Assembly: GCA_016211105.1 (NCBI GenBank)
Contig: JACQSX010000023.1
Location: 62,001-126,000 of the forward strand
Length of the DNA: 64,000 bases
Direction of reading: 5' to 3'
From: Acidobacteriota bacterium
GTDB lineage: Bacteria > Acidobacteriota > UBA6911 > JACQSX01
The notes below the pieces were generated by a model, which did not search any database, was not told the DNA's origin, and was given only the letters and a program-made list of their open reading frames with translations. Below are positions 30,804 through 41,597 of the stretch, one piece after another. The translations under genes were made by a program, and so were the position numbers. Each line of letters starts with the position of its first letter. Positions within the stretch are counted from its first letter, which is position 1.

Positions 30804-33775
30804 GTTTCAGAGAACGGCCTGTTCGAAACAATCTTTTTCAAATAAGTGACGGCAGGGCGTGTGTTGAGCAGGTCCAGCACGCGATAGCCACGCAGATCCT
30901 TCGCCAGAGCTGCTACCTTGCTTTTCGGGTCGGTCAAGTCTCCAAAAACGATCGCTTCGGCAGGACAGGACTGCGCGCATGCGGTGGTAATGTCGCCATC
31001 GCGCACAGCACGTCCTTCGCGCCGCGCAATATTTTTCCCCTGCTGAATTCGCTGGATGCAGAATGTACACTTTTCCATCACGCCCGCAGTTCGGACCGTC
31101 ACGTCCGGATTGAGCTGCAAATGGAGCGGCTCAGGGAAAGAGTAGCTGGCCCAGTTAAAACGGCGTACTTTGTAAGGGCAGTTGTTCCCGCAATAGCGTG
31201 TCCCCACACAGCGGTTGTAGACCTGTGCGTTTAATCCCTCCGGATTATGATACGTTGCGTAGACTGGACATACAGGCTCGCAAGGCGCCTGGTCACACTG
31301 CTGGCACAACATGGGCAGCGATGAGACACCAGGACGGACGATATCATGGGCCTGAGACGGCTGCTCGTACTTCTCGATGCGGATCCAAGACATCTCTCTA
31401 CCTTCGGCACAGCGCTCCTTGCCTACCACGGGAACATTGTTCTCCGCGTAGCACGCAGCGACACAGGCATTGCATCCTACACAAGAATCTAAATCAATGG
31501 CCATCGCCCAGCGATGTTCAGGATGGGAGTGCGGAGGATAAAAGTCGACCGGCGCGCGATGTTCTGCTCCCCGTTTTTCAGACATGGGATTGTGATCCAA
31601 TCCGATCAGGTCGGAGACAGGCGTCACCGGCTGCGTTTGCACTTGCAACCTGACCATCTCTTGCTTCTGCCCGCTTTTAGACAGCGTGACCCGAACCGAC
31701 CGCCATAACATCGAGCCAGAAGTCGGATCTGGTTTGGGAGAGAGGAGGCGCGACGGGTTGTCGCCGCGTCCCGAGGCGTACCGTAACCCTGCCGGTCCTC
31801 TTCCCTGACCCAGCGGCATGGCCACCACTCCGCGGTGCAATCCCGAATAAAGGTGCGCGGCGACTTTGAGTCGCCCATAAGGGGAGTGAAGTTCCACCAC
31901 ATCCCCTTCTTCCAGACCCAGCTTTTGCGCTGTCTCAGGATGAAGCTCCAGCCAGCCTCCCCAGACGATCTTGGTCACCGGGTCCGGAATTTCCTGAAGC
32001 CAAGGATTGTTGGCGTTCCGCCCGTCAAAGAAGTGAACGGATGGATAAACCACCAACGCCAGGCCGTCGTCAGCTCCCTCCAGCCGTTCGCGAACGAAGT
32101 GGATATCTCTGGAAAAGTCTCGCAGGCTGACAGCGGAAGGCTCCGAGCTGGAAAAATGCCCGCCACTTTTGAGAATGGCCGGCCAAATTTCTTCCCAAGG
32201 CTCTTGCCGCATCAGTTGGGGATAGACAACCGAATTCCAATAGGACTGAACCCAGTTGCCATAACTCGGCCAATCAAATTGCGACGCTATCTCCGAATCG
32301 ATGTTTCTCGCCAAGCGCAACAGTAGCTCGCCTGTTGCGCGCGTATCAAGTATCGGCGGCATGGCCGGCTGTTGGAATCCGAGAATACCGGCGCGCGGAG
32401 TGTAATCTCCCCAGCTTTCCAAAAAATGATGATCGGGCAAAACCAGATGCGCTCTGGCAGTGGCCTCGTCGGGAGCGCTGGAAAAACTGACCACCAGCGG
32501 CACTTTTTCCAGGGCCTCAGAAAATCCAGAGCTTGCAGGCAGGGTGAAGACAGGGTTGCAGTGATGAAGGAACAACAAGTCGATCTTCTGCTGTTTCATG
32601 TCCTCTGTCAAAGCAAGGACGTCTCGATAGCTGGCGAGATTGTCAAGAGCCTGCTGGGCGCCAAACGAGACGGTCTTGCCCACGTTGCCCGCCAATACGT
32701 TGAGAAGCATCACCGCCAGCTCAGTGGAAACGGCTTGGTCACCGCCCGCGCTAACTCCTCCTCCCAGAGCGAGCGAGGGTGAGGCGTGGTAAAAACGTCG
32801 CGCCAGTTCTCGTACCGTCGAAGGCGAAACGCCGGTTGCCTCTTGCATGGATGCAGGAGAAAACGGCGTGATCAACTCCTTAATCCACCGCAGGTGTGGC
32901 TTGGCACCGGCGGCAATCCAGCCCTGTTCGATCATCGCATGCGCCATCGAGAGCGCCAGGAAAACTTCCGCTCCCGGAGTGATGGGTATCCACCAGTCGG
33001 CATTCGAGCCGGTCAAGGAGAGCCGCGGGCTGATGTGCACAAAATTGTCCGGCTCACGATGCGGGCGCTTTTTCCGCATGTGGCTAAAGGCTCGCGCCAG
33101 CTCCACGTTAGAGAGCCAGGTCTCAAGAAAATCGGCGCCGAAGGAGACAAGGAAATTGGCTTCCTCCAAGTGATAGGCGGGAATCTCGGCGCGACCGAAA
33201 GCGAGTTCTGCCGCCCGGCGAAGAGACTCATATTGAAATGTCTCGTAAAAGAGGCGGCGCTCGGATCCCAGGGCCTGCAGCCATTCTCGCGTCAGCCGTT
33301 CCAACGAACCGGTCAGCAAGCTTCCAATCCACGCGATGCGGCTGCCGCGACCCTCCCGTTTCAAGCGGCGGAGTGCGGAGGTCAATGTAGTCTCGGCTTG
33401 GTCCCACGTAACGGGTCGCAGTTCCCCTCTGCCGTCACGCGCATACGGGCCCCGGAAGCGATCAGGATTGTACAATGATTGCAAGGACGCTTGTCCGCGC
33501 ACGCAAAGCCCGCCTCCGCCTACCGGGTTGTGCGGGTTCCCTTCTACTTTGATCACGCGGCCTTCTCGTGTCTTGGCCAGCAGGCCGCAGCCTGCCGGGC
33601 ATTCCCGACAAACGGTGGCATAATGGGCCGGCATACCGGGCACAATATCGTCGGGCGCCACGAGGTAAGGGATCAGCTTTTCCACAGGAGCGCGCGAACA
33701 ACCTTCCATGACCACGGCCGATCCGCTTGCCCCTGCTATTTTTAAAAAGTCCCGTCGCTTGATCATATCGTCCAT
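30800..33775 (-). CDS. actB: Alternative complex III subunit ActB (molybdopterin-like plus iron-sulfur)
   Basis: This 991-residue protein is exported by TAT (IKRRDFLKIAGASGSAVV). The first about 700 residues resemble a molybdopterin oxidoreductase, though in ActB proteins of characterised complexes no molybdenum cofactor is bound. The C-terminal part is a ferredoxin-type subunit with four Cys clusters: CVGCNACVAAC, CQQCDQAPCEPVCP, CVGTRYCGNNCP and CTFCIQR. It carries electrons from ActC quinol to ActA and ActE hemes. The start is ATG 33775, or MIKRRD at 33766. It follows actA by 6 bp. Confidence 0.95.
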   Translation of the reverse strand: MDDMIKRRDFLKIAGASGSAVVMEGCSRAPVEKLIPYLVAPDDIVPGMPAHYATVCRECPAGCGLLAKTREGRVIKVEGNPHNPVGGGGLCVRGQASLQSLYNPDRFRGPYARDGRGELRPVTWDQAETTLTSALRRLKREGRGSRIAWIGSLLTGSLERLTREWLQALGSERRLFYETFQYESLRRAAELAFGRAEIPAYHLEEANFLVSFGADFLETWLSNVELARAFSHMRKKRPHREPDNFVHISPRLSLTGSNADWWIPITPGAEVFLALSMAHAMIEQGWIAAGAKPHLRWIKELITPFSPASMQEATGVSPSTVRELARRFYHASPSLALGGGVSAGGDQAVSTELAVMLLNVLAGNVGKTVSFGAQQALDNLASYRDVLALTEDMKQQKIDLLFLHHCNPVFTLPASSGFSEALEKVPLVVSFSSAPDEATARAHLVLPDHHFLESWGDYTPRAGILGFQQPAMPPILDTRATGELLLRLARNIDSEIASQFDWPSYGNWVQSYWNSVVYPQLMRQEPWEEIWPAILKSGGHFSSSEPSAVSLRDFSRDIHFVRERLEGADDGLALVVYPSVHFFDGRNANNPWLQEIPDPVTKIVWGGWLELHPETAQKLGLEEGDVVELHSPYGRLKVAAHLYSGLHRGVVAMPLGQGRGPAGLRYASGRGDNPSRLLSPKPDPTSGSMLWRSVRVTLSKSGQKQEMVRLQVQTQPVTPVSDLIGLDHNPMSEKRGAEHRAPVDFYPPHSHPEHRWAMAIDLDSCVGCNACVAACYAENNVPVVGKERCAEGREMSWIRIEKYEQPSQAHDIVRPGVSSLPMLCQQCDQAPCEPVCPVYATYHNPEGLNAQVYNRCVGTRYCGNNCPYKVRRFNWASYSFPEPLHLQLNPDVTVRTAGVMEKCTFCIQRIQQGKNIARREGRAVRDGDITTACAQSCPAEAIVFGDLTDPKSKVAALAKDLRGYRVLDLLNTRPAVTYLKKIVSNRPFSET

Positions 33776-33781
33776 TTCATC

Positions 33782-34318
33782 CTAGTAATGGCAGACCAGA
33801 CAATCCACGGAAGCATGTCGGGCATTGTGACAATCCAGGCACCAACCCATTTCCAGGCTGTTTACTTTGATTATCTTGGTCATGGACTCCACCGCTCCAT
33901 GACACTCCTGGCAACCCACGGCTGCCCGCACATGAGCCTCGTGGTTAAAACGGACAAATCGAGGCAACACATAAACTTTGTTCCAGGGAATCGGCTCGCT
34001 GCGATCCCAATATTCTTTCAATTTCTTGACCTCTGGCTTGTCACCGGCAACGACTTGGTGACATCCCATGCAGCGCTCGACAGACGGAACTCCAGCAAAA
34101 GGGGAACGCGGGGCGTAGCTGTGGCAATATAGGCAATCAATCTTGTAATCGGTTACGTGGACCTGATGGCTGAAGGCGATGGGTTGCTCTGGAGCGTAGC
34201 TGCGCGCCTTCGCCAGCCATGCGGCCGTCGTCAGAAGGACGACCAGTACAAGAATCGTGATAATCCAGCCCCGCTTATTTGTCACATCAAAAAATTGCAG
34301 GAGGTGGGGCGCACACAC
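33782..34318 (-). CDS. actA: Alternative complex III subunit ActA, pentaheme cytochrome c
   Basis: This is 178 residues with an N-terminal TM anchor (GWIITILVLVVLLTTAAWLA) and five heme c motifs in order: CLYCH, CMGCH, CQECH, CLDCH and CLVCH. This is the pentaheme cytochrome c that opens act operons. The start is a non-ATG codon: GTG at 34318 gives MCAPHLLQFFD, while GTG at 34285 (VTNKRGW) is a better match to usual length. Neither has a strong RBS. Confidence 0.93.
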   Translation of the reverse strand: MCAPHLLQFFDVTNKRGWIITILVLVVLLTTAAWLAKARSYAPEQPIAFSHQVHVTDYKIDCLYCHSYAPRSPFAGVPSVERCMGCHQVVAGDKPEVKKLKEYWDRSEPIPWNKVYVLPRFVRFNHEAHVRAAVGCQECHGAVESMTKIIKVNSLEMGWCLDCHNARHASVDCLVCHY

Positions 34319-34432
34319 TACGCTGGGAACGCGAGATGCTGCTTGCCCTTTTGTGGAGCAAACCTCTCAGGGCTCCGCTGATGATGGGCAGCGGGCCCTC
34401 AGGGGTATTGAATCCTGCTTGCTAACGTCCCG

Positions 34433-34843
34433 CTATTGTCCTGGCGAGAAATACTTGGCGCGAGCCTTGAACATTGTGTCCAACATCGCCGCATTCCAGT
34501 GCTTAACATCGTGGGCCTTGACTCCAGGCATGCGACCTTGGCCTGCGTGCCAACCGTCAAAGCATTCTCCACATACTCCCTTTTCGGTCCTGACATTCAT
34601 GCCGCAGGGACAGCCGCTGGCAACCAGAGGGCAAAAATTACAGGCGGGGCCAATGCAGCAGGCCAATCCAGGCATCTCGCTCTTTACCGCCTTAAGATTC
34701 TGCCGGATCTGATCCAGCTCCTTCTCGACTTTGGGTGGAAGTTTAGTGGTCTCCATCTTGCCCATTTGCTGAGCAGAACTCGTCAAAAACACACCGGCCA
34801 ACAAAGTCGAGACAAAGGCAGCGATTAAAACTTTATGTCTCAT
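34433..34843 (-). CDS. Secreted Cys-rich protein upstream of act operon
   Basis: This is 136 residues with a Sec signal (MRHKVLIAAFVSTLLAGVF, cleavage near TSSA-QQ). A helical stretch precedes a dense Cys block (about residues 59-97, CCIGPACNFCPLVASGCPCG then CGECFDGWHAGQGR). Nine Cys occur within about 36 residues, a spacing unlike heme c motifs because no CxxCH is present. It may bind metal or a cluster. It precedes actA by 114 bp on the same strand and may be part of the operon. No family was recognised. Confidence 0.78.
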   Translation of the reverse strand: MRHKVLIAAFVSTLLAGVFLTSSAQQMGKMETTKLPPKVEKELDQIRQNLKAVKSEMPGLACCIGPACNFCPLVASGCPCGMNVRTEKGVCGECFDGWHAGQGRMPGVKAHDVKHWNAAMLDTMFKARAKYFSPGQ

Positions 34844-34950
34844 GATTTACCCTCCTCCGAAAAAACTCAGTATAAAACATGGGTGCACGGCAGAGTAAAG
34901 GTTTTCTGCCATCGGCGGTAAAGTCAAACCGCCTGCTTGAGAATCACCGG

Positions 34951-36474
34951 TTAGCTGTGAGGCTCGGTTGAAGGCCTGCAGCGGCCATAAGTCCCACTGA
35001 GCAGGCGTAGTCTTTCGGCCAACTTCGGTTTCAACTGCTTTGGTTGGAATCTCCAAGTCCAGTTCCTTCCCGTGCTGGCAGGCAGATTCATGCGCGCCTC
35101 CGAGCCGAGACCTAGAACATCTTGTAGAGGGAAGATCGCCGTGCTGGCGACCGACGCCAGAGCGAGCCGGATAAAATCCCAATGAATTTCACCACCGTCG
35201 CTATTCAGGTAGCGAAGCGCGAACTCACGTTCCGCGCGGACTTGGTCTGCAGTGCGAGTGCTGTCACCGGTTCCAGGGCTGGTGAACCATCCGACCACAG
35301 TATCGTTGTCATGCGTGCCCGTGTACACGACGCAGTTTTTGACATGATTGTAGGGTTTGAATATGTCTTCCGGGCACTCGTTGCTAAACGCAAACTGCAG
35401 GATACGCATTCCGGGAAAACCAAACCGCTCCCGCAGCGCCTCCACCTCAGGAGTGATCACTCCTAAGTCTTCGGCAATAACCGGGAGCGCTCCCAACGAG
35501 CTCTGGAGCGCGTTAAAGAGCTTCTCTCCGGGACCTTCAACCCAGCGTCCTTCGATGGCGTTCGCGGCCCCCGCGGGAATTTCGTAGTACTTTTCAAAAC
35601 CGCGGAAGTGATCCAGCCGAATCACATCCACCATCTCCAGCGTGGTGCGCACGCGCTCGATCCACCACGCATAGCCCGTCTGCTCATGCACATCCCAGCG
35701 GTAAAGAGGGTTGCCCCAGAGTTGCCCGCTGGCGCTGAAGTAGTCCGGCGGCACGCCTGCGATCACGCGAGGCCTGCCATGCGCATCAAGATCAAAAAGT
35801 TCAGGGTTGGCCCAAACATCGACGCTGTCAGGCGCTACGAAAATTGGAAGGTCCCCGATGATTCGTATTCCACACCGATTGCAATACTCTTTGAGCTCTC
35901 GCCATTGCCTAAAGAATTCAAATTGAATGAATTCGTGCTCCCGCATCTCAGCGGGGTCCGGATCGGAGCGGTGAGCCCACTCCGTCCAGGGAAGACCTTC
36001 ATTGGCCTCTTTTAGGGCCATGAAGCGCGCATAGGGCTCTAACCAGGCGCGCTTCTCGATGCAAAATTTCCCGAATTCGGAACGTTGCTCGGGCGAGGCA
36101 TTCTTGGCAAAGGCAGCCGCAGCCTTCTTCAAAAGCCTCCATTTGAACGGGATCATTCGTCCAAAATCGACAAACGAATCACGCCATAAAGCCCTGCTTT
36201 GAAGATCTGCCGGCGATAACCATCCTTCTTGCGCCAAGGTGTCCAGGCTGAGCAGCAACGGATTTCCCGCCATGCTCGATAGGCACTGGTAGGGAGAATG
36301 ACCATAGCCCGGGGGCCCAAGCGGGAGTAGCTGCCAAAAACTCTGGCCGGCAGCAGCTAAGAAGTCCACAAACTGGTACGCGGACTCCCCTAGATCGCCG
36401 ATACCGTGAGGTCCGGGCAAGGAAGTAGGGTGAAGCAAAACACCGCTTGCGCGTTTCCATAGAGGGGTATCCAC
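34951..36474 (-). CDS. malQ: 4-alpha-glucanotransferase (amylomaltase), GH77
   Basis: This 507-residue enzyme transfers alpha-1,4-glucan segments between maltodextrins. GH77 signatures are RASGVLLHPTSLPGPHGIGD, LPLGPPGYGHSPYQCLS, the nucleophile Asp in DVIRLDHFRGFEKYY, the acid/base Glu in VIAEDLGVITPEV and the third Asp in YTGTHDNDTVVGW. The start at 36474 gives the usual MalQ N-terminus. It lies apart from other sugar genes. The gap to the Cys-rich gene at 34843 is about 107 bp. Confidence 0.97.
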   Translation of the reverse strand: MDTPLWKRASGVLLHPTSLPGPHGIGDLGESAYQFVDFLAAAGQSFWQLLPLGPPGYGHSPYQCLSSMAGNPLLLSLDTLAQEGWLSPADLQSRALWRDSFVDFGRMIPFKWRLLKKAAAAFAKNASPEQRSEFGKFCIEKRAWLEPYARFMALKEANEGLPWTEWAHRSDPDPAEMREHEFIQFEFFRQWRELKEYCNRCGIRIIGDLPIFVAPDSVDVWANPELFDLDAHGRPRVIAGVPPDYFSASGQLWGNPLYRWDVHEQTGYAWWIERVRTTLEMVDVIRLDHFRGFEKYYEIPAGAANAIEGRWVEGPGEKLFNALQSSLGALPVIAEDLGVITPEVEALRERFGFPGMRILQFAFSNECPEDIFKPYNHVKNCVVYTGTHDNDTVVGWFTSPGTGDSTRTADQVRAEREFALRYLNSDGGEIHWDFIRLALASVASTAIFPLQDVLGLGSEARMNLPASTGRNWTWRFQPKQLKPKLAERLRLLSGTYGRCRPSTEPHS

Positions 36475-36515
36475 GGTTAATCACTCCGACCAAGAAAGAC
36501 ATTTCACGGCACAGA

Positions 36516-38165
36516 TCACCGCCGCTTCACCCAGACTTCAACCTGGGCGGCATCTCCAACCAGCGAAAGGAGGTGTCGCCCGCCCAGTGGTTGAAGGATT
36601 GACAGACTCCAATGAGCACGCTTGGCGGTTCCAACGCCCCTTGATCGCTTGACGAGTTCATATCCCCAGGTCATTAACTGATCTCTTCTTGCGAAGCCAT
36701 CGTATTCCCAAATGACGTTTTCCACGATTGCGACGGTGCCGACCGGTGCTGCACGCATGCTCGCGGCGCTAAATGCCATGCGATGGCCAAGACAGCTTAG
36801 CGGGACACCCAGCCGGTAGTATATATACGGGTGTGCCGCCACTACATTGGCAGGATTGGGATCGAACGGGAGAGACCTGGCAAGTTCTCCAGACGCGGTC
36901 TGCGACGAGTACACAGCTTCCTGGTTCTCTCGAACCCAGCGGATGGCTTCATCCAAACGGCGGAATTGAATATTTTCTGCCACAGGCAATTGTCCTGCTG
37001 CCACTAACAGTACCATTGGCAGGACTGCCAGCATACCGATCATGACCCAAAACCAGCCAGCTCGCTTGCCACGCCCGTCGGTAAACCAAGGCCGGCGGAG
37101 GGATCCGATCGCATCGGGGCCTTGATAACCCTGGATTCCAAGCGAAGAGAGAACCGCCACAAACGGAGCAACCATGACGAAATAGCGGGGCAAACTCAAT
37201 GATCCGAAAAGCCCAAACAGCGCCAAAAAACCATGCAGGGTTACCAATCCAAGTAGCGGTGCGAGGATAAAAAAGGTGGCGCTCCTGGCATCGCTGTCCC
37301 CGTGCCGGAAGCGACTCCAAAGGAGACGCATGCCGGTTGCTACGGGAAGAACCATCCAAAGCGCCAGTGCAATCAGCAAGGCGAGCGCGAACTGACCCGG
37401 TGTTTTCCCGTAGGGACTCCGGAACGGCCACGGCCAATCCGTCAGCAGCCAGACTGCGCTCCCGTAAGTCAGCCATCCCACAACCCACCACAGCAGCGTC
37501 GGTATGACCGCCAGCAGCATGGATGTGCACGGGGAAAGAAACTTCCACGGAAAAACTCCGGCGCTGGCGCAGCTTGCTTCATCCCGTCTCCCACTCAGCC
37601 ATAGCATCACGGGCCAGCCGATAATTGCCAACCACCCTTCCGGTCGCGCCAATCCTCCCAGGCCAACGAGGAGACCCGCTGGAAGCAACCGTCGGTTCGC
37701 CAGAGCTACAATTGCCCAAACCCAACTGGCGGCAAGCAACATTTCCGTCATAACAGCGAAGCTCTGCAACATATACAGTGGCTGTGCAAACAGCAGCAGC
37801 CAGAGTAAAGATCGATGATATCTCGCTTGTGCGGGCAAAAGCTGTAAAGACACCTTGCCGAGTTGCGCCGTTCCGATGCCAGTGACTACCGCCACGAAGA
37901 CCGCCAGGATACGAGAGGCGGGGAGTCCGAATGGAGCAGTCAGAGCATACAGGCCGGTGCATAGCGGCCGTCCCCAAACGTCCAAAAGGCAGTGCCAATC
38001 CGTCCAGCATTCGCGCGACTTCATGAAGTGCGTCAGCTCGTCCAATTCAAAAAAGCCGGAGGACCGAATCGCCATGGTGAGGGAAAATCCAATGAGCAGC
38101 AGGGGAACCAGGTAGTCCGCCAATGACGAAAGCAAGTCCTTTGGAAATGGTAGATGTCGAGTCAT
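36516..38165 (-). CDS. Membrane glycosyltransferase, GT39/PMT-like
   Basis: This 549-residue polytopic membrane protein has about ten TM helices. It has an N-terminal 'GFFELDELTHFMKSREC' segment (Asp/Glu in the first periplasmic loop, as in the DE-motif of GT-C enzymes). A large C-terminal extracytoplasmic domain includes 'FRRLDEAIRWVRENQEAV', typical of GT39-like proteins. It would transfer a sugar from a polyprenyl-phosphate donor to lipid or protein; the acceptor is unknown. The start at 38165 is uncertain. It follows malQ's 5' end by 41 bp and may be co-transcribed with it. Confidence 0.8.
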   Translation of the reverse strand: MTRHLPFPKDLLSSLADYLVPLLLIGFSLTMAIRSSGFFELDELTHFMKSRECWTDWHCLLDVWGRPLCTGLYALTAPFGLPASRILAVFVAVVTGIGTAQLGKVSLQLLPAQARYHRSLLWLLLFAQPLYMLQSFAVMTEMLLAASWVWAIVALANRRLLPAGLLVGLGGLARPEGWLAIIGWPVMLWLSGRRDEASCASAGVFPWKFLSPCTSMLLAVIPTLLWWVVGWLTYGSAVWLLTDWPWPFRSPYGKTPGQFALALLIALALWMVLPVATGMRLLWSRFRHGDSDARSATFFILAPLLGLVTLHGFLALFGLFGSLSLPRYFVMVAPFVAVLSSLGIQGYQGPDAIGSLRRPWFTDGRGKRAGWFWVMIGMLAVLPMVLLVAAGQLPVAENIQFRRLDEAIRWVRENQEAVYSSQTASGELARSLPFDPNPANVVAAHPYIYYRLGVPLSCLGHRMAFSAASMRAAPVGTVAIVENVIWEYDGFARRDQLMTWGYELVKRSRGVGTAKRAHWSLSILQPLGGRHLLSLVGDAAQVEVWVKRR

Positions 38166-38318
38166 CGTGTTTCCGTGGTCGTGGCAATGATCTGAAGGGG
38201 CCCCTGGAATTGGCTGGCAGGTCGGCTCTCTCTCCCAAAATTAGGGGTGGCGTGCCGCAAGTCGCTAGCGGAGGCCAAGACCGGAAGTCACGTGCCGAAC
38301 ATGGAACGCAGCAGAGCG

Positions 38319-39875
38319 CTACTTTCTCAGTTGCAACTCACTTTTCTTGTATTTTTCAAAGTTCTTGGCAAAGCGGGCAGCGAGTTCCTTGGCTTTGGCA
38401 TCGAATGCAACCTTGTCTTTCCAAGTATTTCTTGGCGTCAAGATTTCCGAAGGCACATTGGGGCATTCTGTTGGAATCATCAGGTCGAACACGGGATCGC
38501 GATCGAATGCCACTGTTTCTAAATCCCCGTTGAGGGCCGCAGTCACCATCGCCCGGGTATAAGGCAGCTTCATGCGCTGCCCCTCTCCATAGCTGCCACC
38601 CGTCCATCCGGTGTTCAGTAAGTAGACATGGCTCTTATGACGTCTGATTCGCTCTCCCAGCATCTCCGCATAACAGGAAGGATGCAACGGCAGGAATGGC
38701 GCGCCAAAGCAGGTGGAGAAAGTTACTTCTGGTTCCGTGACTCCCCGCTCCGTCCCGGCCAGTTTACTGGTGTAGCCATTGAGGAAATAAAACATTGCCT
38801 CATCGTAGGACAGTTTAGATATTGGAGGCAGCACGCCGAACGCGTCCGCCGCGAGGAACACGATGGTTGATGGATGACGCGCCACCCCGGGAATCCGCGC
38901 GCCGGGGATGAAGTCGATTGGGTAGGCTGCGCGTGTATTCTCAGTGTATTTGGCGCTGTTGTAATCGGCTTCTCGTGTGGTCTCATCCACCATCACGTTT
39001 TCCAGCACGGAACCAAAACGTATTGCCTCCCAGATCTGCGGCTCGTGCTCCCGAGAAAGGCCGATACATTTGGCGTAGCAGCCACCCTCGAAGTTAAAAA
39101 TTCCATCCGGTGACCAGCCATGTTCATCGTCTCCAACCAGAGAACGCCCTGGATCCGCCGAAAGTGTCGTTTTGCCGGTGCCCGAGAGGCCAAAGAAGAG
39201 GGCAACGTCGCCATTTTTGCCAACGTTGGCCGAACAATGCATCGGCATCACCCCTCTTTGCGGCATTAAAAAATTCATCACCGTAAAGATGGATTTCTTC
39301 ATTTCTCCCGCGTAATGCGTCCCGCCAATAAGTACCAGCTTTTCGCGCAGGTTGACGATGATGAAAGCCTCAGAACGGGTGTCGTCGACTTCCGGAATGG
39401 CCTGAAATCCGGGAGCGCAAATTACGGTAAACTCCGGCCTGTAATTATGCAGTTCGTCTGCCGTGGGTCGAATGAACAGTTGGTGAACAAAAAGGTTCTG
39501 CCAGGAGAATTCGTTGATGAAGCGAACGGCGAGACGATAATTTGGGTCGGCTCCGGCAAAACCATCAAAAACAAACACTTCGCGCGGCTCCAGATAAACC
39601 AACATTTTCCCCGCCAACCCCTCAAACGCTTCTGGTCGGATTGGGTAGTTGATTTCCCCCCACCAGATATCTTCACGCGTCGTTTCCTCCTCGACGATGA
39701 ATTTGTCTTTGGGAGACCGCCCCGTATATTTACCCGTCAAGACGCTGATCGCGCCTCTGCCAGAAAGGCTGCCCTGGCCCGAGCGAATCGAATCTTCAGC
39801 CAGCGCCGAGGGAGAAAGATTCCGAAAAACCTTTTTGAAGCGCTTCAAATCTATCATTGCTTTTGAATTTGCCAT
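38319..39875 (-). CDS. pckA: Phosphoenolpyruvate carboxykinase (ATP)
   Basis: This 518-residue enzyme converts oxaloacetate and ATP to PEP, CO2 and ADP in gluconeogenesis. Diagnostic motifs are [18 protein letters not shown], the kinase-1a loop [15 protein letters not shown], the kinase-2 motif GDDEHGW and [10 protein letters not shown], with [11 protein letters not shown] at the C-terminal side. Length and motifs fit the ATP-dependent class. It ends with a Lys-rich tail ([12 protein letters not shown]). Confidence 0.98.
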   Translation of the reverse strand: MANSKAMIDLKRFKKVFRNLSPSALAEDSIRSGQGSLSGRGAISVLTGKYTGRSPKDKFIVEEETTREDIWWGEINYPIRPEAFEGLAGKMLVYLEPREVFVFDGFAGADPNYRLAVRFINEFSWQNLFVHQLFIRPTADELHNYRPEFTVICAPGFQAIPEVDDTRSEAFIIVNLREKLVLIGGTHYAGEMKKSIFTVMNFLMPQRGVMPMHCSANVGKNGDVALFFGLSGTGKTTLSADPGRSLVGDDEHGWSPDGIFNFEGGCYAKCIGLSREHEPQIWEAIRFGSVLENVMVDETTREADYNSAKYTENTRAAYPIDFIPGARIPGVARHPSTIVFLAADAFGVLPPISKLSYDEAMFYFLNGYTSKLAGTERGVTEPEVTFSTCFGAPFLPLHPSCYAEMLGERIRRHKSHVYLLNTGWTGGSYGEGQRMKLPYTRAMVTAALNGDLETVAFDRDPVFDLMIPTECPNVPSEILTPRNTWKDKVAFDAKAKELAARFAKNFEKYKKSELQLRK

Positions 39876-40138
39876 GGTATGCCGCCTTATGGATTGCCTC
39901 TGCTCGCCACCATTGTATGCTCAAGAGAAACAGAAAGCCGTTATTTTGCATAGGTACGCGCGCAAGTTGCAAGCCCAAATCTAGTTGTCCAGGTTTCGGC
40001 GTGTCAGACGACGGATCTTAGCGGTCGCGTTAAAAGAAGGATCTGAAGATTGCCGGAGCACAAGAGACTTCCGTTACCCGTCTTTTATCTCCTCTCCGTA
40101 GCGCGTCCCGATTCCCTGCCTCTAAAGGCGGCCACCGT

Positions 40139-41512
40139 TTAAGCAAACTTATCCCGCAGCCGGTTGAATTCTGCGAGTAAACCGGGGCTGAATTCGACTG
40201 GGTAAGTTTCGGCATCCCGTAAGCGCTTGACCTTGTCCGGCAGACGCGTTAGGTGCTCGCGCGCGTATTCCTGGATTTGCTTAACGGTAGGCAAGGACGA
40301 GAGCTGCCTCCCCCCCTGGACCATGGGTTGCAGCAGGACCGGGCCCGAGGCTGGCTCTGTATCGATGATGATCTGATCTTTCACATATCGCTCTCTTTGG
40401 AGAATTCGGACCACCTGTTTGGAAAACGGATAGGTTGCCTTATCCACGCTTGCTTTCATCGTGGGGATCCGTTTTCCTCCAGCGATACGCTCGGCCAGCT
40501 TATAAACGAGGTTCACGCTGGGCGCGTCGGAAGAAATCACTAAATCAGTTCCCACGCCAAAACTGTCGATGGGTAGGTTGAGACGCGTGAGTTCCAGAAT
40601 TTTTTGCTCATTCAGATCGCCGCTGGCAACAATTCGGGTCTCGGTGTGATCCGCCTCGTCAAGAATCCGTCGAACACGTGGCGCCAGGTCCGCAAGATCT
40701 CCGCTATCTAGGCGGACTCCGGGAATTTTCGACGGAAGGCGCGCCACCAGTCGCGCCGCCTGAATGGTGTCATACGTGTCCAGCAACATAATCGTGTCGT
40801 CTGGGAAGATCTGGCGAAAGCTCTCAAAGGCGGCAATTTCCGAATCAAATTGCATTACCCAGGAGTGGGCCATGGTGCCAACAACGGGGATCCCCCATTG
40901 CTGACCCGCCAGTACATTAGAGGTTCCCGAGCATCCCCCGATGAAACAGGCGCGCGCGGCCAGCAAACCAGCCTGCGGCCCATGAGCGCGCCGTGTTCCG
41001 AAATCGACAACCGCTTTCGACCCGGCCGCTAATTTAAGACGCGCCGCCTTCGTGGCGACCATGGTCTGGTAACTTAAGATGGAGAGCAAATAAGTCTCCA
41101 GGATCTGTACCATGGGGGCTGGCGCCTTTACCCGTACAATGGGCTCCTGGGGGAAAAAGGGCGTTCCCTCGGGCATCGCCCAGACATCTCCGCAAAATTG
41201 GAATTTCGCCAAGTAATCGAAGAACGCCTCGCTTACACGCGAGAACACCGGAAGGCGCCTTAAATAGAGAAGCTGATCCTCGGAGAAACTGACGGCTTGA
41301 AGGTACTCAATCGCTTGTTCCAGACCCGCGGCAAGGAGGAAGGAGCGATTTGGCGGCAGACGACGGCAAAAAATTTCGAAGGTGGAATCCTCTATGATGC
41401 CATGCTCCAGATAGGCCGCCGCCATGGTCAGCTCGTACAAATCGGTTAGCAAACCCAGATTCGAGCGAGTGAGAAAACCCCTGGAGGTGCTCTTACAGCT
41501 TAGCTTTTCCAT
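40139..41512 (-). CDS. pncB: Nicotinate phosphoribosyltransferase
   Basis: This 457-residue enzyme joins nicotinate and PRPP to nicotinate mononucleotide in NAD salvage. Motifs are TDLYELTMAAAYLEHG at the N-terminus, DFGTRRAHGPQAG, GTMAHSWVMQFDSEIAAFE with the conserved His, and VRLDSGDLADL. It fits the bacterial NAPRTase group 2. It lies about 85 bp after purB on the same strand. The 263 bp up to pckA contain no visible feature. Confidence 0.97.
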   Translation of the reverse strand: MEKLSCKSTSRGFLTRSNLGLLTDLYELTMAAAYLEHGIIEDSTFEIFCRRLPPNRSFLLAAGLEQAIEYLQAVSFSEDQLLYLRRLPVFSRVSEAFFDYLAKFQFCGDVWAMPEGTPFFPQEPIVRVKAPAPMVQILETYLLSILSYQTMVATKAARLKLAAGSKAVVDFGTRRAHGPQAGLLAARACFIGGCSGTSNVLAGQQWGIPVVGTMAHSWVMQFDSEIAAFESFRQIFPDDTIMLLDTYDTIQAARLVARLPSKIPGVRLDSGDLADLAPRVRRILDEADHTETRIVASGDLNEQKILELTRLNLPIDSFGVGTDLVISSDAPSVNLVYKLAERIAGGKRIPTMKASVDKATYPFSKQVVRILQRERYVKDQIIIDTEPASGPVLLQPMVQGGRQLSSLPTVKQIQEYAREHLTRLPDKVKRLRDAETYPVEFSPGLLAEFNRLRDKFA

Positions 41513-41597
41513 TTCAAATCAAGATCATTTAAGGGACGTCCTTGGCGGAAAGCCGGGGCGGAAATAAAGCTTTCCGACTCCCACTCCTGCCTTCTGC

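Noticed and set aside
32786-33478. 230-codon plus-strand frame opposite actB
   Set aside because: It is antisense to the conserved ActB domain, with biased composition and no family signal.
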